Below, piece after piece: positions 35,307 through 45,076 of a stretch of DNA of 64,000 bases. Source of the DNA: Mangrovimicrobium sp033283325 (lineage in GTDB: Bacteria > Pseudomonadota > Gammaproteobacteria > Pseudomonadales > Halieaceae); contig JAWMQO010000006.1 of the NCBI GenBank assembly GCA_033283325.1, positions 124,001 through 188,000 of the forward strand, written 5' to 3'. A program made the position numbers and the translations under genes. Numbering within the stretch: position 1 is the first letter of the stretch; the number at the start of each line of letters is the position of its first letter. Under the pieces are notes generated by a model, which saw only the letters and a program-made list of their open reading frames with translations, had not been told where the DNA came from and did not search any database.

Positions 35307-37931
35307 TTAGAAGTCCATGTTCAGGCGAGCGTAGTAGTAGCTACCCTGCCAGCTGACCGTGGAGTTGGACATGTAGAGTGCGCCGCAGCACATGTCGCCG
35401 ATCTCATCCTTGTCGGGATACTCGTCGAAGATGTTGCGGCCCCCGATCGCCAGGGAGAACATGTCGTTGAAGCGATAGGCACCTTCCAGGTCGAACAGCA
35501 CCAGCGGGTCGTACTCCTGGTACACCTGGTCTTCACCGCTGCCCTGGGAGTTCTCGTAGTCGCCATAAACGTTGGCCCGCACCATCAGCGACAACTTGTC
35601 CATCTCGTGCCGCGCAGTGAAGACGCCGCGCCAGCTCGGGTCGATGTTCTCGAAGTCGAAGGTGTCCTCGTCGTTGAGGAAGGCGCTCGGATCACTGTCG
35701 AACTCGCTGGAGTTCAGGTTGAGGGATCCTGTCAGTGTGGTCATGCCGGCGTTACCCCAGTCCAGCGGGTAGGTCGCGACAATGTCCACGCCCTCGGTGA
35801 CAGTATCGAAGGCATTGGCGAAGTAGAACACCCCACCGATGGTCTCGGCGCCGGAGACACCGGCGCTGACCAGCGCCTGGTAGTTGTCATAGGCGGAACC
35901 GCTGGCCGGATCGGTAGAAACGTCCAGGGTGGACACCGCGTAGGTGCGATCCTGGACCTCGATGCGGTAGAAGTCCACCGTCATGTCCAGCTCGCCCACT
36001 GACCAGGTCAGGCCGAAGGTGTAGTTGGTGGAGGTTTCCGGCTCGAGCGGCTCGGCGCCCAATGCTCCGGCGACATCGCCGCTCGCAGGGAACAGGCCGG
36101 TGGCGACCGGGAAGCCGTTGGGCAGGCGCGTGGACACGTTGGTGGTACCCTGCTGGCCCGGTGTCGGCGCACGGAAACCGGTGCCCACGGAGGCCCGCAG
36201 GTTCAGGTTATCGGTCACACGGTACATACCGGCCAGCTTGCCGACGATCTCGGAGTCGAAGTCGGAGTAGTCCTCGTAGCGCACCGCACCCTGCAGGAAC
36301 AGGCTGTCGGTCACGTCGGCGCTGACATCGATGTAGGCGGCGTAGGAATCGCGGTCATACTCACCGGAGTACTCGGGCGAGTAACCGGGGAAGCCGTTGG
36401 AGCCTACACCCACCACCTGGTAGACCGGGTCATCCGGGTTGGCGCAGTCCAGGCTGGAACCGCCAGCGATGGCGTCGAGACCGGCGCTGCTGGGGCTGCC
36501 GCCACTACACAGGCCCCAGGGGTCCTGTACGGCGTAGGGGCCGGCAATATAGGAAGCTTCATTGCCCCCCTTCAGTTCGTAGGATTCGTCCATGTAACTC
36601 AGGCCGAAAGCCACCAGGACTTCGCCCACGGCATCGGTATCGATCGGGTAGGAGAAGTCCGCCTGCAGCTGGGTCTCCTCGTTGATCAGGTCGCCCGGAC
36701 GGAAGGAGGTCGGGGAATCCGGCCCCATGGAGGGGTTGATGGTGTTGTTCAGGGTGTACTCGATGGTGCTGTTGCCAAGGCGGGCGCTGAAGTCATAGCT
36801 CAGGCCGTTGTCCATCTCGCCGCGCCAGCCGCCGAGCATTGAGTAGTCGAAGACTTCACCGAGGAAGCGCGGGGTGAAGCCGCCGGGGAATTTCTCCAGT
36901 GGGCTGTAGATGGAACCATCCGCCTCCCGCAGGTTCATGATGGTGCCGTTTTCGGGGTAGCGGTAATAGAAGCTGCCGTCGGCTTCGCTCTGGGAGTAGT
37001 TACCGAAAGCGTAGAGTTCGGAGGAGTCGCCCAGGTCGTAGCCCGCGTTGAAGAACAGGCGAGTGGCTTCAGAGTTGGGCTGGCCCCAGGGCTGCACGTG
37101 ATTACCCTGGCCGATATTGGCGTTTTTGACGCCCGCCTGGAAGGCCGGGTCGTTGGTGTAGGCGGTATACCAGGCTGTGGGGTCGTACACCGGGTTCTTC
37201 GGATCGAGGCAGAACCAGGACTGGCAGTACTGCTCACTGCGGTCGGTGGCATCCGCCTCGCTCCATTCGGCGGACAGGCTGAGGAAACCGGAGTCACCCA
37301 GCGGCAGACCGATATTACCCTGCACTGTGGTCTGGGCGCCGTCACCTTCGGCGTACTGGCCGGATTCAACATTCAGGCTGGCGCCTTCGCTGTTGTCCTT
37401 GAGGATGAAGTTGATTACCCCGGCGATGGCGTCGGAGCCGTACTGGGCAGCGGCGCCGTCACGCAGTACTTCCACACTCTTCAGCGCGGTGGTCGGGATG
37501 GTGGCGATGTCCGGGCCCTGGGTGCCGGAACCGCCGATGGTCACCAGTGCCGCGCGGTGGCGACGCTTGGAGTTGACCAGTACCAGGGTCTTGTCGGTGG
37601 GCATGCCACGCAGCTGGGCGGGACGCACGAAGGTGCCGCCGTCGCTGATGGGCTGCCGGGAGACATTATAAGAAGGCACCAGGGTCTTAAGGACATCGTT
37701 GGTGTCGGTGTAGGCAACTTCACGGATGGTGTCGCTGGTGAACACGTCCACCGGTACCGGTGACTCGGCGATGGTGCGTGGCTTACCCCGCGCACCGGTG
37801 ATGATCACTTCCTCCAATGCCGTCGCTTCTTCCCCCTGGGCCAGGGCCTGGGTGGGAATAGCGAGGGCAGAACCTACCGCGGCTGCGAGCAGGCTGAGCT
37901 TGAACCCGTTGCTGGCTGTACATTTTTTCAC
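35307..37931 (-). CDS. TonB-dependent receptor of the amine-oxidation cluster
   Basis: An 874-residue outer-membrane receptor. GTG 37931 is used because AGGGGGAAAG precedes it and a signal peptide follows (PTQALA). The plug shows LEEVIITGARGKPRTIAESP, DVFTSDTIREVAYTDTNDV, VLVNSKRRHRAALV and VEVLRDGAAAQYGSDAIAGV. The barrel ends YYYARLNMDF. The plug and the AAQYGSDAIAGV motif belong to the large receptor type frequent in marine gammaproteobacteria and sphingomonads. It probably brings in the substrate of the periplasmic oxidase encoded next. Divergent from a CadC-like regulator. Confidence 0.93.
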   Translation of the reverse strand: MKKCTASNGFKLSLLAAAVGSALAIPTQALAQGEEATALEEVIITGARGKPRTIAESPVPVDVFTSDTIREVAYTDTNDVLKTLVPSYNVSRQPISDGGTFVRPAQLRGMPTDKTLVLVNSKRRHRAALVTIGGSGTQGPDIATIPTTALKSVEVLRDGAAAQYGSDAIAGVINFILKDNSEGASLNVESGQYAEGDGAQTTVQGNIGLPLGDSGFLSLSAEWSEADATDRSEQYCQSWFCLDPKNPVYDPTAWYTAYTNDPAFQAGVKNANIGQGNHVQPWGQPNSEATRLFFNAGYDLGDSSELYAFGNYSQSEADGSFYYRYPENGTIMNLREADGSIYSPLEKFPGGFTPRFLGEVFDYSMLGGWRGEMDNGLSYDFSARLGNSTIEYTLNNTINPSMGPDSPTSFRPGDLINEETQLQADFSYPIDTDAVGEVLVAFGLSYMDESYELKGGNEASYIAGPYAVQDPWGLCSGGSPSSAGLDAIAGGSSLDCANPDDPVYQVVGVGSNGFPGYSPEYSGEYDRDSYAAYIDVSADVTDSLFLQGAVRYEDYSDFDSEIVGKLAGMYRVTDNLNLRASVGTGFRAPTPGQQGTTNVSTRLPNGFPVATGLFPASGDVAGALGAEPLEPETSTNYTFGLTWSVGELDMTVDFYRIEVQDRTYAVSTLDVSTDPASGSAYDNYQALVSAGVSGAETIGGVFYFANAFDTVTEGVDIVATYPLDWGNAGMTTLTGSLNLNSSEFDSDPSAFLNDEDTFDFENIDPSWRGVFTARHEMDKLSLMVRANVYGDYENSQGSGEDQVYQEYDPLVLFDLEGAYRFNDMFSLAIGGRNIFDEYPDKDEIGDMCCGALYMSNSTVSWQGSYYYARLNMDF

Positions 37932-38350
37932 AGTGGCTTTCCCCCTGTTGTGAGACTGAAAACTGCTTAGGCTGCATAAGCTGTAGTTAAGAAGCCCCCT
38001 TTCGGTGCGGGGGCCCTCTCCACCGCTCTGGCGGATACGCAGCAGTCCGGACAGGCTCGGCTGCGACAGGCGGCGGTCTTCATGCTCAGTTTTGGGGTGG
38101 AGGCGAGTGAAAGTCCTCCTGAGTGCGTGCTTTCTTGATTCTTTTTCCTCCCCGAAACCTACCGGAGGTCCTTTTGGCACTATAATTGCTCTGGATTGTC
38201 CCCAATGAGTCCTGCAAATAGTGCAGACCAAGCCCGCCAAAGGGTCGCAGGCTCACCACCGCAGGGTCATACAGCAAGACATGCGTCTTAATAGTGCAAA
38301 GTGGTATAAAGCACCCCCTTTTTGGTGCACTAGAGGTTAGATAGCCAACC
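37932..38350. promoter_or_regulatory. 419-base divergent control region (TonB receptor / CadC-like regulator)
   Basis: No gene seen. Features visible: a GCCCCC/GGGGGC hairpin (37994-37999 and 38009-38014) in the receptor leader; a TATAAT at 38181-38186; the short motif AGTGCA or its complement near 38220, 38293 and 38328; and a GCACC/GGTGC hairpin at 38311-38329 with a C/T-rich loop close to the regulator start. These are candidate binding sites for the regulator, unproven. Confidence 0.45.
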
Positions 38351-40390
38351 ATGAGCAGTTTCTACCTGGGCCCGTACGAGGTAAGCCCGGAACAGTGTCT
38401 GCTGAGCAGTGACGAATCGCAGACCAAGCTGACGCCACGCAACATGGACGTGCTCGCCTACCTGGCGGAGCACGCCAACCGCGTGGTGACCAGCGACGAA
38501 TTACTGGATAAATTCTGGAGCCCGGTGGCTTCGGACCACGCCGTGCACAAGGCAATTTCCGAGCTCCGCGGCGCGCTCGGCGACAGTGTGCGCAAGCAAC
38601 AATTCATCAAGACCCTGCCGCGGCGTGGCTACATGCTGCTGGTGGCACCGACCACCGCCCGTCACAAGACAGGGAAACTGGGCGGCTTCCGCAAACTGCT
38701 GCGGGGCTTCAGCGCACAAATCAACTATCGCCACCTGGCTACCGGAATCGGGGCCATCGCCCTTCTCGTCAGCCTCTTGCTGATGACCACTGACCTCCAG
38801 GGGAACCGCGGGCCGGGGGGCGGCCAGGTCACCGTGGGACTGGAGCCCTTCACCTACCAGGGGGACCAGTCGGAGTCGTCGGAATTTCTCCGCGAGGGGC
38901 TGCAGACCAGCCTGCTCAACCAGCTCTCGCGCCTGAAGGAGGTCCGCGTGGTCGCCCTGGGCGAAAGCGGCGGCGAGCCCGCCACACAACAGGTCGACCA
39001 CATCCTCCAGGGCACCTTTTTCGAAGCCGAGGGCGAACAGCGCGTCATGGTCCAGCTGATACGTACGAACGACGGCGTGCACGAGTATTCCGAACGCTTC
39101 GACCTCGACGAAAGCGGTCTCTTCAGTGTGCAGGACTTCATTGTCTCCAACGTCGTTACCGCCCTGAGTATCCACCTGGATGACCAGCAACGCGGGCTGA
39201 TGTACGACTGGGGGACGACCAACGCGGTTGCCTACGAGCGCTTCAAGCGGGGTGATTTCTACTACAACCAGTTCAACCCCGCGGACTTCGAGCGGGCCAT
39301 AAAGCTGTACCAGGAAGCCACCCGGCTCGACCCCAATTTCGTCAACGCCCATGTCGGCCTGGCCAACGCTGCCAACAACCTGTCGGTATTCTCCGGCCTG
39401 AAGCGCCAGCGGGAACTGCTCCGGCTGGTCTCCGAGGTACACCGGGAAGTGGCCTCTCGCGCTCTCGGCGATGACGCGCTGGAATCGATACGAGCAGTGG
39501 AAATGCGTATGGCCGGCACCGAGTACCGGCGCCAGGAGCAGCAACTCCGGCAGCAGATCCTGTCCGGCAACCCCCCCAGCTTCGCGCTCTCCCACTACGC
39601 CCTCTTGCTGATCGGTGCGCGACTCTACGATGAAGCGGGGCGCTTCCTCGACGCGGCCGAGGAAACCGGCCCCTTCGAATTGACCCCAGATGAATCCTGG
39701 GACTACCGGGTCACCATCGTCGAGCCGGCCGAAGCCATTCGCCGGCGCAAGGACCAGTTGATGCTGCGTCCGAAGCACATTGGCGCACTGGGCCCACTGG
39801 CCCGCGCCCTGTACCTGGAAAACCGCGAAGCCGAAGCCCAGTGGTATCTCGACCAGCAACAGGCCGAGGACAGGGACGGCATCATCTCGGACTACACCCG
39901 CCTGGTGATTGCCGTACTCTCCGGGGAGTTGCACCCCCAGAGCGAAGAACTGGAAGCACTCTATTCCCGCGGCGACAACTACCTGTACAACAACGGCGCG
40001 CTGGCTTTCATGCTTGGCGATCTCGACCGGGGCATAGAATTCTGGTCACAGCTGAGGCCGCTGCAGAAACGCAGGCTGCTCAACCTTACCCATGACAGCG
40101 AGCGCTACTTCCCTGACAGCGTTATCGAGAGTCCCCGCTATGCCGCCCTGCTGGAGCGCCTGGACGTTGGGATTTCCTGGCAGCGCACTCTGATGGAAGG
40201 CGTGATCGCCATGCGCGAGATCACCGGTGTCGACCTCAGCATCGCGGCCCGGCATGCCTATAAAAATGAAACCATGGTGCCAAACAACACCTTGTGGGCG
40301 GCGCGCTCCGGCAATCCGCTAGCCGCAGGAGAGAGCCTCAGCGCGCGCAACCGCCGCGGCCAGGCCCTGGATTACACCGCTTCCCGCTAG
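38351..40390 (+). CDS. CadC-like membrane transcriptional regulator with TPR-type sensor
   Basis: A 679-residue one-component regulator. Residues ~5-100 form an OmpR-type winged helix (TPRNMDVLAYLAEHANRVVT, SDHAVHKAISELRGALGD, IKTLPRRGYMLL). A single membrane helix lies at about 128-148 (TGIGAIALLVSLLLMTTDLQ). The rest is periplasmic: a FlgO/TolB-like segment (VTVGLEPFTYQGDQSESSEF) and TPR-like helices (DPNFVNAHVGLANAANNLSV). This architecture occurs beside TonB receptors and peptide/amino-acid uptake genes. It diverges from the receptor cluster and probably controls it. It ends four bases inside the convergent ligase gene. Confidence 0.88.
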   Translation: MSSFYLGPYEVSPEQCLLSSDESQTKLTPRNMDVLAYLAEHANRVVTSDELLDKFWSPVASDHAVHKAISELRGALGDSVRKQQFIKTLPRRGYMLLVAPTTARHKTGKLGGFRKLLRGFSAQINYRHLATGIGAIALLVSLLLMTTDLQGNRGPGGGQVTVGLEPFTYQGDQSESSEFLREGLQTSLLNQLSRLKEVRVVALGESGGEPATQQVDHILQGTFFEAEGEQRVMVQLIRTNDGVHEYSERFDLDESGLFSVQDFIVSNVVTALSIHLDDQQRGLMYDWGTTNAVAYERFKRGDFYYNQFNPADFERAIKLYQEATRLDPNFVNAHVGLANAANNLSVFSGLKRQRELLRLVSEVHREVASRALGDDALESIRAVEMRMAGTEYRRQEQQLRQQILSGNPPSFALSHYALLLIGARLYDEAGRFLDAAEETGPFELTPDESWDYRVTIVEPAEAIRRRKDQLMLRPKHIGALGPLARALYLENREAEAQWYLDQQQAEDRDGIISDYTRLVIAVLSGELHPQSEELEALYSRGDNYLYNNGALAFMLGDLDRGIEFWSQLRPLQKRRLLNLTHDSERYFPDSVIESPRYAALLERLDVGISWQRTLMEGVIAMREITGVDLSIAARHAYKNETMVPNNTLWAARSGNPLAAGESLSARNRRGQALDYTASR

Positions 40391-41988
40391 GACAGCTCAG
40401 CCTGCAGTTTGTGTTTCAACACCTTGCCCGCGTCGTTCCTGGGCAGGCTCTCGCGCAGAGCCACCTGTTCCGGAATCTTGAATTTTGCGACCCCGGCGGC
40501 AATCAGGAAGTCCGCCAGGGCGGCGACGTCGGGTTGCGCTCCGGCCTGGGGCACGATGACCGCACAGGCGCGCTCGCCGGTCTTCGGGTCCGGCAGGCCG
40601 ACGATCGCCACTTCGGCAATCCCCGGGTGGCCCAGTAGCAGGTCCTCCACTTCCTTCGGCGCGATATTTTCACCGTTGCGGATGATGATGTCCTTGATGC
40701 GCCCGGCGATGACCAGGTAGTCCTCGTCCACCCAGCGGCCGATATCCCCGGTGCGATAGAACCCCCGTTCGTCGAAGACTTTGGCCTCGTCCTCCGCATG
40801 CACGTAGCCCACCAGCATCTGCGGCCCGCGGGCCAGCACCTCGCCGGCATCGGATAACTCCACCTCGGCGATGCCGGGGCGGCCGTCGGTCTCGGCGGCG
40901 TGGTCCACATCGGCGGCGTCAGTCACGCCCACGGTGGTCACCGGCACTTCAGTGGAACCGTAGACCCGGGTCACCACCGCTTTCTCGAAATAGTCCGCAG
41001 CCTCGCGGATCAACGCGGGAGGCACCGAGGCCCCACCGCAAATAAACACCTTCAGGTCGGGCAGGCGGGTGCCGGCCTCCCGGGCCGCGGCCAGCAGCGC
41101 CACCAGGAAGGGCGTGGCGCCGGCAAAGTGGGTGCAGCGCTCATCCACCAGGTGCTGGACCCCTTCGACGGGGTCCCAGCGCTCCATCAGCACCGCAGTG
41201 GCGCCGAGCAGGAGGGGAATCTCGAAGGCGTAGATCGAACCGCCGATGTGGCTGATCGGCGAAGCCACCAGGAAAGCATCGCCCGGCGTCACCAGCCAGT
41301 GCTCGCCGAGCTGGCGGATCAGGGCGTGGATGGAGTTGTGGCTGTGCATCACCCCCTTGGGGCTACCGGTGGTACCGGAGGTGTACATGATCATGCGCAC
41401 CGCGTCCGCTTCCGGGGCCCGCAGTTCGCAGGTGACATCTGCATCGAGCAACTCGGCGTAGGACTCGTGCGGGCCGGCGTCTCCTCGCAGCGCCACCACA
41501 TCCGGTGGCTCGGGCAGTTCGCTCACGACTGTCTGCAGCATGTCCACGTAACTGTAACCGCGGAATTCGGCGGGGATGAAGATCATCCGGCAGCCCACAT
41601 CCTGCAGCATGAAGCGCAGGTCGTGCTCGCGCAGGGAGGGCAGTACCGGGTGGGCGATCATGCCGGCAAGGGTGGCCGCCATATAGATGACCGCTGCCTC
41701 GCTCCAGTTGGGCAGCATGAAGGAAACGACGCTGCCGACGGGGTGGCGGCTGGCCATCACCCGGGCCAGGGCATCAGCCTGCCGGTGCAGCTCGCCCGCG
41801 GTGAGGCGTACACTGCCCTCCACCACCAGCACCCGCCCGGGATTTTCCCGGGCCTCGCGCACCAGTACCTCGGCAAGGGTTTCCCTTACCCAGAGACCGC
41901 TGTCATAGGCGGCCGCCGCCCGCGCCTCGTCCCAACGCACGGAACGCCCGGCAATCTCACGGCGGAGCTGGTTTACTGCAGTCTGCAT
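40387..41988 (-). CDS. AMP-dependent acyl-CoA synthetase/ligase
   Basis: A 533-residue ANL-superfamily enzyme that activates a carboxylic acid as CoA thioester. Motifs: RMIMYTSGTTGSPKGVMHSH (A3 loop), VTRVYGSTEVPVTTVG (A5), FYRTGDIGRWVDEDYLVIAG (A7/A8) and GRIKDIIIRNGENIAPKEVE, with the catalytic lysine region PRNDAGKVLKHKL at the end. Similar to cyclohexanecarboxylate/long-chain type ligases. The ATG at 41988 lacks a strong ribosome site, so the start is uncertain. Divergent from the SDR-P450 genes and probably part of the same catabolic unit. Confidence 0.9.
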   Translation of the reverse strand: MQTAVNQLRREIAGRSVRWDEARAAAAYDSGLWVRETLAEVLVREARENPGRVLVVEGSVRLTAGELHRQADALARVMASRHPVGSVVSFMLPNWSEAAVIYMAATLAGMIAHPVLPSLREHDLRFMLQDVGCRMIFIPAEFRGYSYVDMLQTVVSELPEPPDVVALRGDAGPHESYAELLDADVTCELRAPEADAVRMIMYTSGTTGSPKGVMHSHNSIHALIRQLGEHWLVTPGDAFLVASPISHIGGSIYAFEIPLLLGATAVLMERWDPVEGVQHLVDERCTHFAGATPFLVALLAAAREAGTRLPDLKVFICGGASVPPALIREAADYFEKAVVTRVYGSTEVPVTTVGVTDAADVDHAAETDGRPGIAEVELSDAGEVLARGPQMLVGYVHAEDEAKVFDERGFYRTGDIGRWVDEDYLVIAGRIKDIIIRNGENIAPKEVEDLLLGHPGIAEVAIVGLPDPKTGERACAVIVPQAGAQPDVAALADFLIAAGVAKFKIPEQVALRESLPRNDAGKVLKHKLQAELS

Positions 41989-42108
41989 AGTGGAGTCTTC
42001 ATCGTAGCCAATAGTCAACACAGGTGATTATAATGTGCTTCATTTTAATGGTCCGCCGCGCTAAAGTACACGCGGCTCGCAAGTATACAAAGTAGAAAGG
42101 CAGAACCA

Positions 42109-42867
42109 ATGGAAGTTGCAATCATCACCGGCGCCGGCAGCGGCATCGGCCTCGCTACAGCAAAGGAAATGCACAGCCGCGGCATGGCGATCGTCGGCGT
42201 GGGTCGCGACCAGGGCAAACTGGACACCCTGGCCGCAGAAATCGGCGAAACCGACCGCCTGCTGACCCTCTCCGTGGACCTCACCGACGACGATGCGCCG
42301 CAGACCATCGTCAACGCCACCCTGGAGCGCTTCGGCGAGATCACCTACCTGGTGAACAATGCCGGTATCGGCAGCCCCAAACCGCTGCACGAAACCGACG
42401 ACGCAACCCTCGACCACTTCCTCGGCATCATGTTGCGCGCGCCTTTCCGCCTGGCCCGGGACGTGATTGTCCACATGAAGCCGGGCTCCGCGATTATCAA
42501 CGTCACCTCCACCTTCGCGGTGGTCGGTGGGCGTCGCGGCGGGGCCTATTCCGCCGCCAAGGGCGGGCTGACCTCCCTGACCCAGCACATGGCCTGTGAA
42601 TACGGCGCCCAGGGAATCCGCTCGAACTGCGTTGCGCCGGGCGTGACCATGACCGACATGGTGCGCGAGCGCCTGAACGACCCCGGCTTTCGCCGCATGC
42701 AGGTGGACATGACCCCCTACCCGCGCCTCGGGGAGGCGGAGGATATCGCCAGTACCATAGCCTTTCTCTGCTCCAAGGGCGGCGAGTTCATCAACGGCCA
42801 GACCATCGTGGTGGACGGCGGCTGGTCCTCGACCAAATACGTGGCGCCCGAGGCGCTGGAAGGCTAG
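42109..42867 (+). CDS. SDR-family NAD(P)-dependent oxidoreductase
   Basis: A 252-residue short-chain dehydrogenase: the cofactor loop IITGAGSGIGLATAKEM, LVNNAGIGSPKPL, INVTSTFAVVGG and the catalytic YxxxK in GAYSAAKGGLTSL. The C-terminal FINGQTIVVDGGWSS is the usual SDR end. First gene of a run SDR, P450, SDR, dehydratase, SDR. Probably oxidises a secondary alcohol of the pathway substrate. Confidence 0.93.
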   Translation: MEVAIITGAGSGIGLATAKEMHSRGMAIVGVGRDQGKLDTLAAEIGETDRLLTLSVDLTDDDAPQTIVNATLERFGEITYLVNNAGIGSPKPLHETDDATLDHFLGIMLRAPFRLARDVIVHMKPGSAIINVTSTFAVVGGRRGGAYSAAKGGLTSLTQHMACEYGAQGIRSNCVAPGVTMTDMVRERLNDPGFRRMQVDMTPYPRLGEAEDIASTIAFLCSKGGEFINGQTIVVDGGWSSTKYVAPEALEG

Positions 42868-42914
42868 CTGGTACCGCCCTCCCCCGATGCATCCACAGAT
42901 GCAGGAGTATGGCC

Positions 42915-44126
42915 ATGCAACGCATTGACGACCTCGACCTCGCGGAATTGCCGGTACTGGAGCCGGAGTTCCCGCTCGACCCGCTGCCCGCCTTCAGGGC
43001 GGCGCGGGAGCGGCACCCCTGGCTGGCGAAAAGTGCCGTCGGCTATCTGGTGCACGAGTACGAGGCGATCAAGGACCTCTACTTCATGGACGACAAGCTG
43101 CACTTCGCCACCGAGAACATCGTCGAGTTCATGGGTGCCAAAGGCTCGCCCTGGGGTGATTTCACCGAGGGGCTGATGATCGTCAAGCAGGGCGGGGAGC
43201 ACGCGCGGGTGCGCAGCAATGTCGCCCCGGCCTTCACCCCGCGCAACGTCAATCGCTTTCGCGGCCTGATGCGCGAAACCGTCTCCGCACTGCTCGACGA
43301 GTGGGTGCCGAAGGGCGAGTTCGACTTCGCCGAGTTCGCCGCCAACTTCCCGGTGCGGGTGATGTGCGGCGTAATCGGCGCGTCACCGGAGGTCGTGCCC
43401 GGCCTGCGCGAATCGCTTGAGACCCAGGGCATGAGCTTCAGCATGGACCCGACCATGATGCCCGCCGCCAACCGGGCGATCAGCGCACTGATGGACTTTG
43501 CCGCGCAGCTGATCACCGAGAGGCAGGCGAATGGCAACCCGGGTGAGCCGGACCTGCTGGATGAACTGCTTGCCGCCAACGCCGGTGGCAATCTCAGCGA
43601 CTACGAGATGCAGAACCTGCTGGTCTTCGTCTTCGCCGCGGGCTACGACACCTCGAAGAACATGCTCACCTTCACGATGTACGAAATGCTGGAGCGGCCC
43701 GATGCCTGGGAGCGCTGCGCGGAGGATCTCTCCTACTGTACCAAGGTGATGGAAGAGACCCTGCGCTACCACAGCGTGTCCAATGTGCCGCGCACGGTAG
43801 TAGAGGAATTCACCTACCGGGACGTGCTGTTCCCGGTTGGCACCAACCTGCAGTTCATCCTGACGCTTTCCGGTCGCGACCCCGGCGCCTTCGAGCAGGC
43901 GGACGAGTTCGCCCCGGAGCGCCAGCAACGCAACCGCCACCTCGCCTTTGGCCGGGGCGAGCATATCTGCCTCGGCCAGTTCCTCGCCCGGGCGCAAATC
44001 GAGGAGGGGCTGCACCTGATGGCCCAGCGCATTCGCAAGCCGCAACTCAACGGCGAGGTGAGCTGGCGGCCCTTTGTCGGCGTGTGGGGCCTGCGCTCCC
44101 TGCCAATCCGCTTCGAACCGGCATGA
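42915..44126 (+). CDS. Cytochrome P450
   Basis: A 403-residue soluble bacterial P450. ATG 42915 is chosen over 42909, since GCAGGAG at 42901-42907 is too close to the latter. Motifs: I-helix VFAAGYDTSKNML (oxygen activation), K-helix MEETLRYHS (ExxR), and haem loop LAFGRGEHICLGQFLARAQ with the thiolate cysteine near residue 352. Hydroxylates an unactivated carbon, probably on a terpenoid, steroid or cyclic substrate, given the acyl-CoA ligase and SDR neighbours. No ferredoxin or ferredoxin reductase gene is adjacent, so redox partners must come from elsewhere. Confidence 0.95.
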   Translation: MQRIDDLDLAELPVLEPEFPLDPLPAFRAARERHPWLAKSAVGYLVHEYEAIKDLYFMDDKLHFATENIVEFMGAKGSPWGDFTEGLMIVKQGGEHARVRSNVAPAFTPRNVNRFRGLMRETVSALLDEWVPKGEFDFAEFAANFPVRVMCGVIGASPEVVPGLRESLETQGMSFSMDPTMMPAANRAISALMDFAAQLITERQANGNPGEPDLLDELLAANAGGNLSDYEMQNLLVFVFAAGYDTSKNMLTFTMYEMLERPDAWERCAEDLSYCTKVMEETLRYHSVSNVPRTVVEEFTYRDVLFPVGTNLQFILTLSGRDPGAFEQADEFAPERQQRNRHLAFGRGEHICLGQFLARAQIEEGLHLMAQRIRKPQLNGEVSWRPFVGVWGLRSLPIRFEPA

Positions 44127-44196
44127 GAGGGGCGTAGCGGTGAATGAACTACTGCGGCGCCCCACCCTCGCGCCCTGAATAACCTGGAGAAGCCCA

Positions 44197-45039
44197 ATGC
44201 TTGAAGACAGCCTGAAACTGGACGGCCGCATTGTCGTCGTCGCCGGCGCCACGGGTGGCGGCCTCGGCACCACCGTATCACGCCTGGCCGCTGAACAGGG
44301 GGCGACGGTGATAGCGGCAGGTCGCTCCCAGGACAAGATCGACGAGGATCTCGCCCCCCTCATCGCCGAAGGCCTGGCAATCGTTCCAGTGCTCGCGGAC
44401 GTGGAGAGTGACGAAGGCATCGCAAGCATCATGGATGCGGCCCGTAGCGCCGAAGGCGAGCTCTACGGCCTCGTCTGCATGGTCGGCGGCGGCCCTGCCC
44501 ACACCTGGGCACCGTCGACCAAAATGACCCGCGCTTCCTGGAGCGAGATGTTCTCCAAGAACCTGGAATCCATGTTCTTTATGGCCCAGGCCTTTGCCGC
44601 GGAGTTGCAGGCGCAGGGCCGCCGGGGGTCGATTGTCGCGGTGTCGTCCATCAGCGGCCTCGGCGCCGGCCCCTTCCACATCGCCTACGCCACCGCGAAG
44701 GCGGCCATTCCCCCCGTGGTACGCACCATGGCGCTGGAACTGGCGAAGGACGATATCCGCGTCAACGCCGTGGCCCCGGCTGCGATGATCGGGCCCAAGT
44801 CGATGCTGCCGCCGAACCCGGAACTGGAGGGTCGCGCCATCCCCATGGGCCGTCAGGGGCAACACGCGGAAGTGGCCAACAGCATCATGTTCCTGCTCAG
44901 CGACATGGGCAGTTACGTCACCGGCCAGACGCTGACCGTGGACGGGGGCATCACCCTCAAACACGCACATATCGGCGAGGACAACACCCCGGTAATGATT
45001 ACCAACGAGGCCTTCCTCAAGGCCATGAAGGGCGAATAG
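44197..45039 (+). CDS. SDR-family oxidoreductase
   Basis: A 280-residue short-chain dehydrogenase with the cofactor loop VVVAGATGGGLGTTVSRLA, VCMVGGGPAHTW in place of the usual NNAG, VAVSSISGLGAGP, and YATAK as catalytic YxxxK. The end, GSYVTGQTLTVDGGITLKHA, is followed by a C-terminal extension of about 25 residues. In the P450 run, 70 bases after the P450 gene. Confidence 0.9.
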   Translation: MLEDSLKLDGRIVVVAGATGGGLGTTVSRLAAEQGATVIAAGRSQDKIDEDLAPLIAEGLAIVPVLADVESDEGIASIMDAARSAEGELYGLVCMVGGGPAHTWAPSTKMTRASWSEMFSKNLESMFFMAQAFAAELQAQGRRGSIVAVSSISGLGAGPFHIAYATAKAAIPPVVRTMALELAKDDIRVNAVAPAAMIGPKSMLPPNPELEGRAIPMGRQGQHAEVANSIMFLLSDMGSYVTGQTLTVDGGITLKHAHIGEDNTPVMITNEAFLKAMKGE

Positions 45040-45076
45040 ACCCGCCACCGAATTCAATGCAAGCAAGGAAACCACA

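Noticed and set aside
42029..42034. TATAAT between the ligase and SDR genes taken as a -10 promoter element
   Set aside because: It lies in the divergent spacer but has no good -35 hexamer at the right distance on either strand, and the surrounding ATTATAAT is self-complementary.
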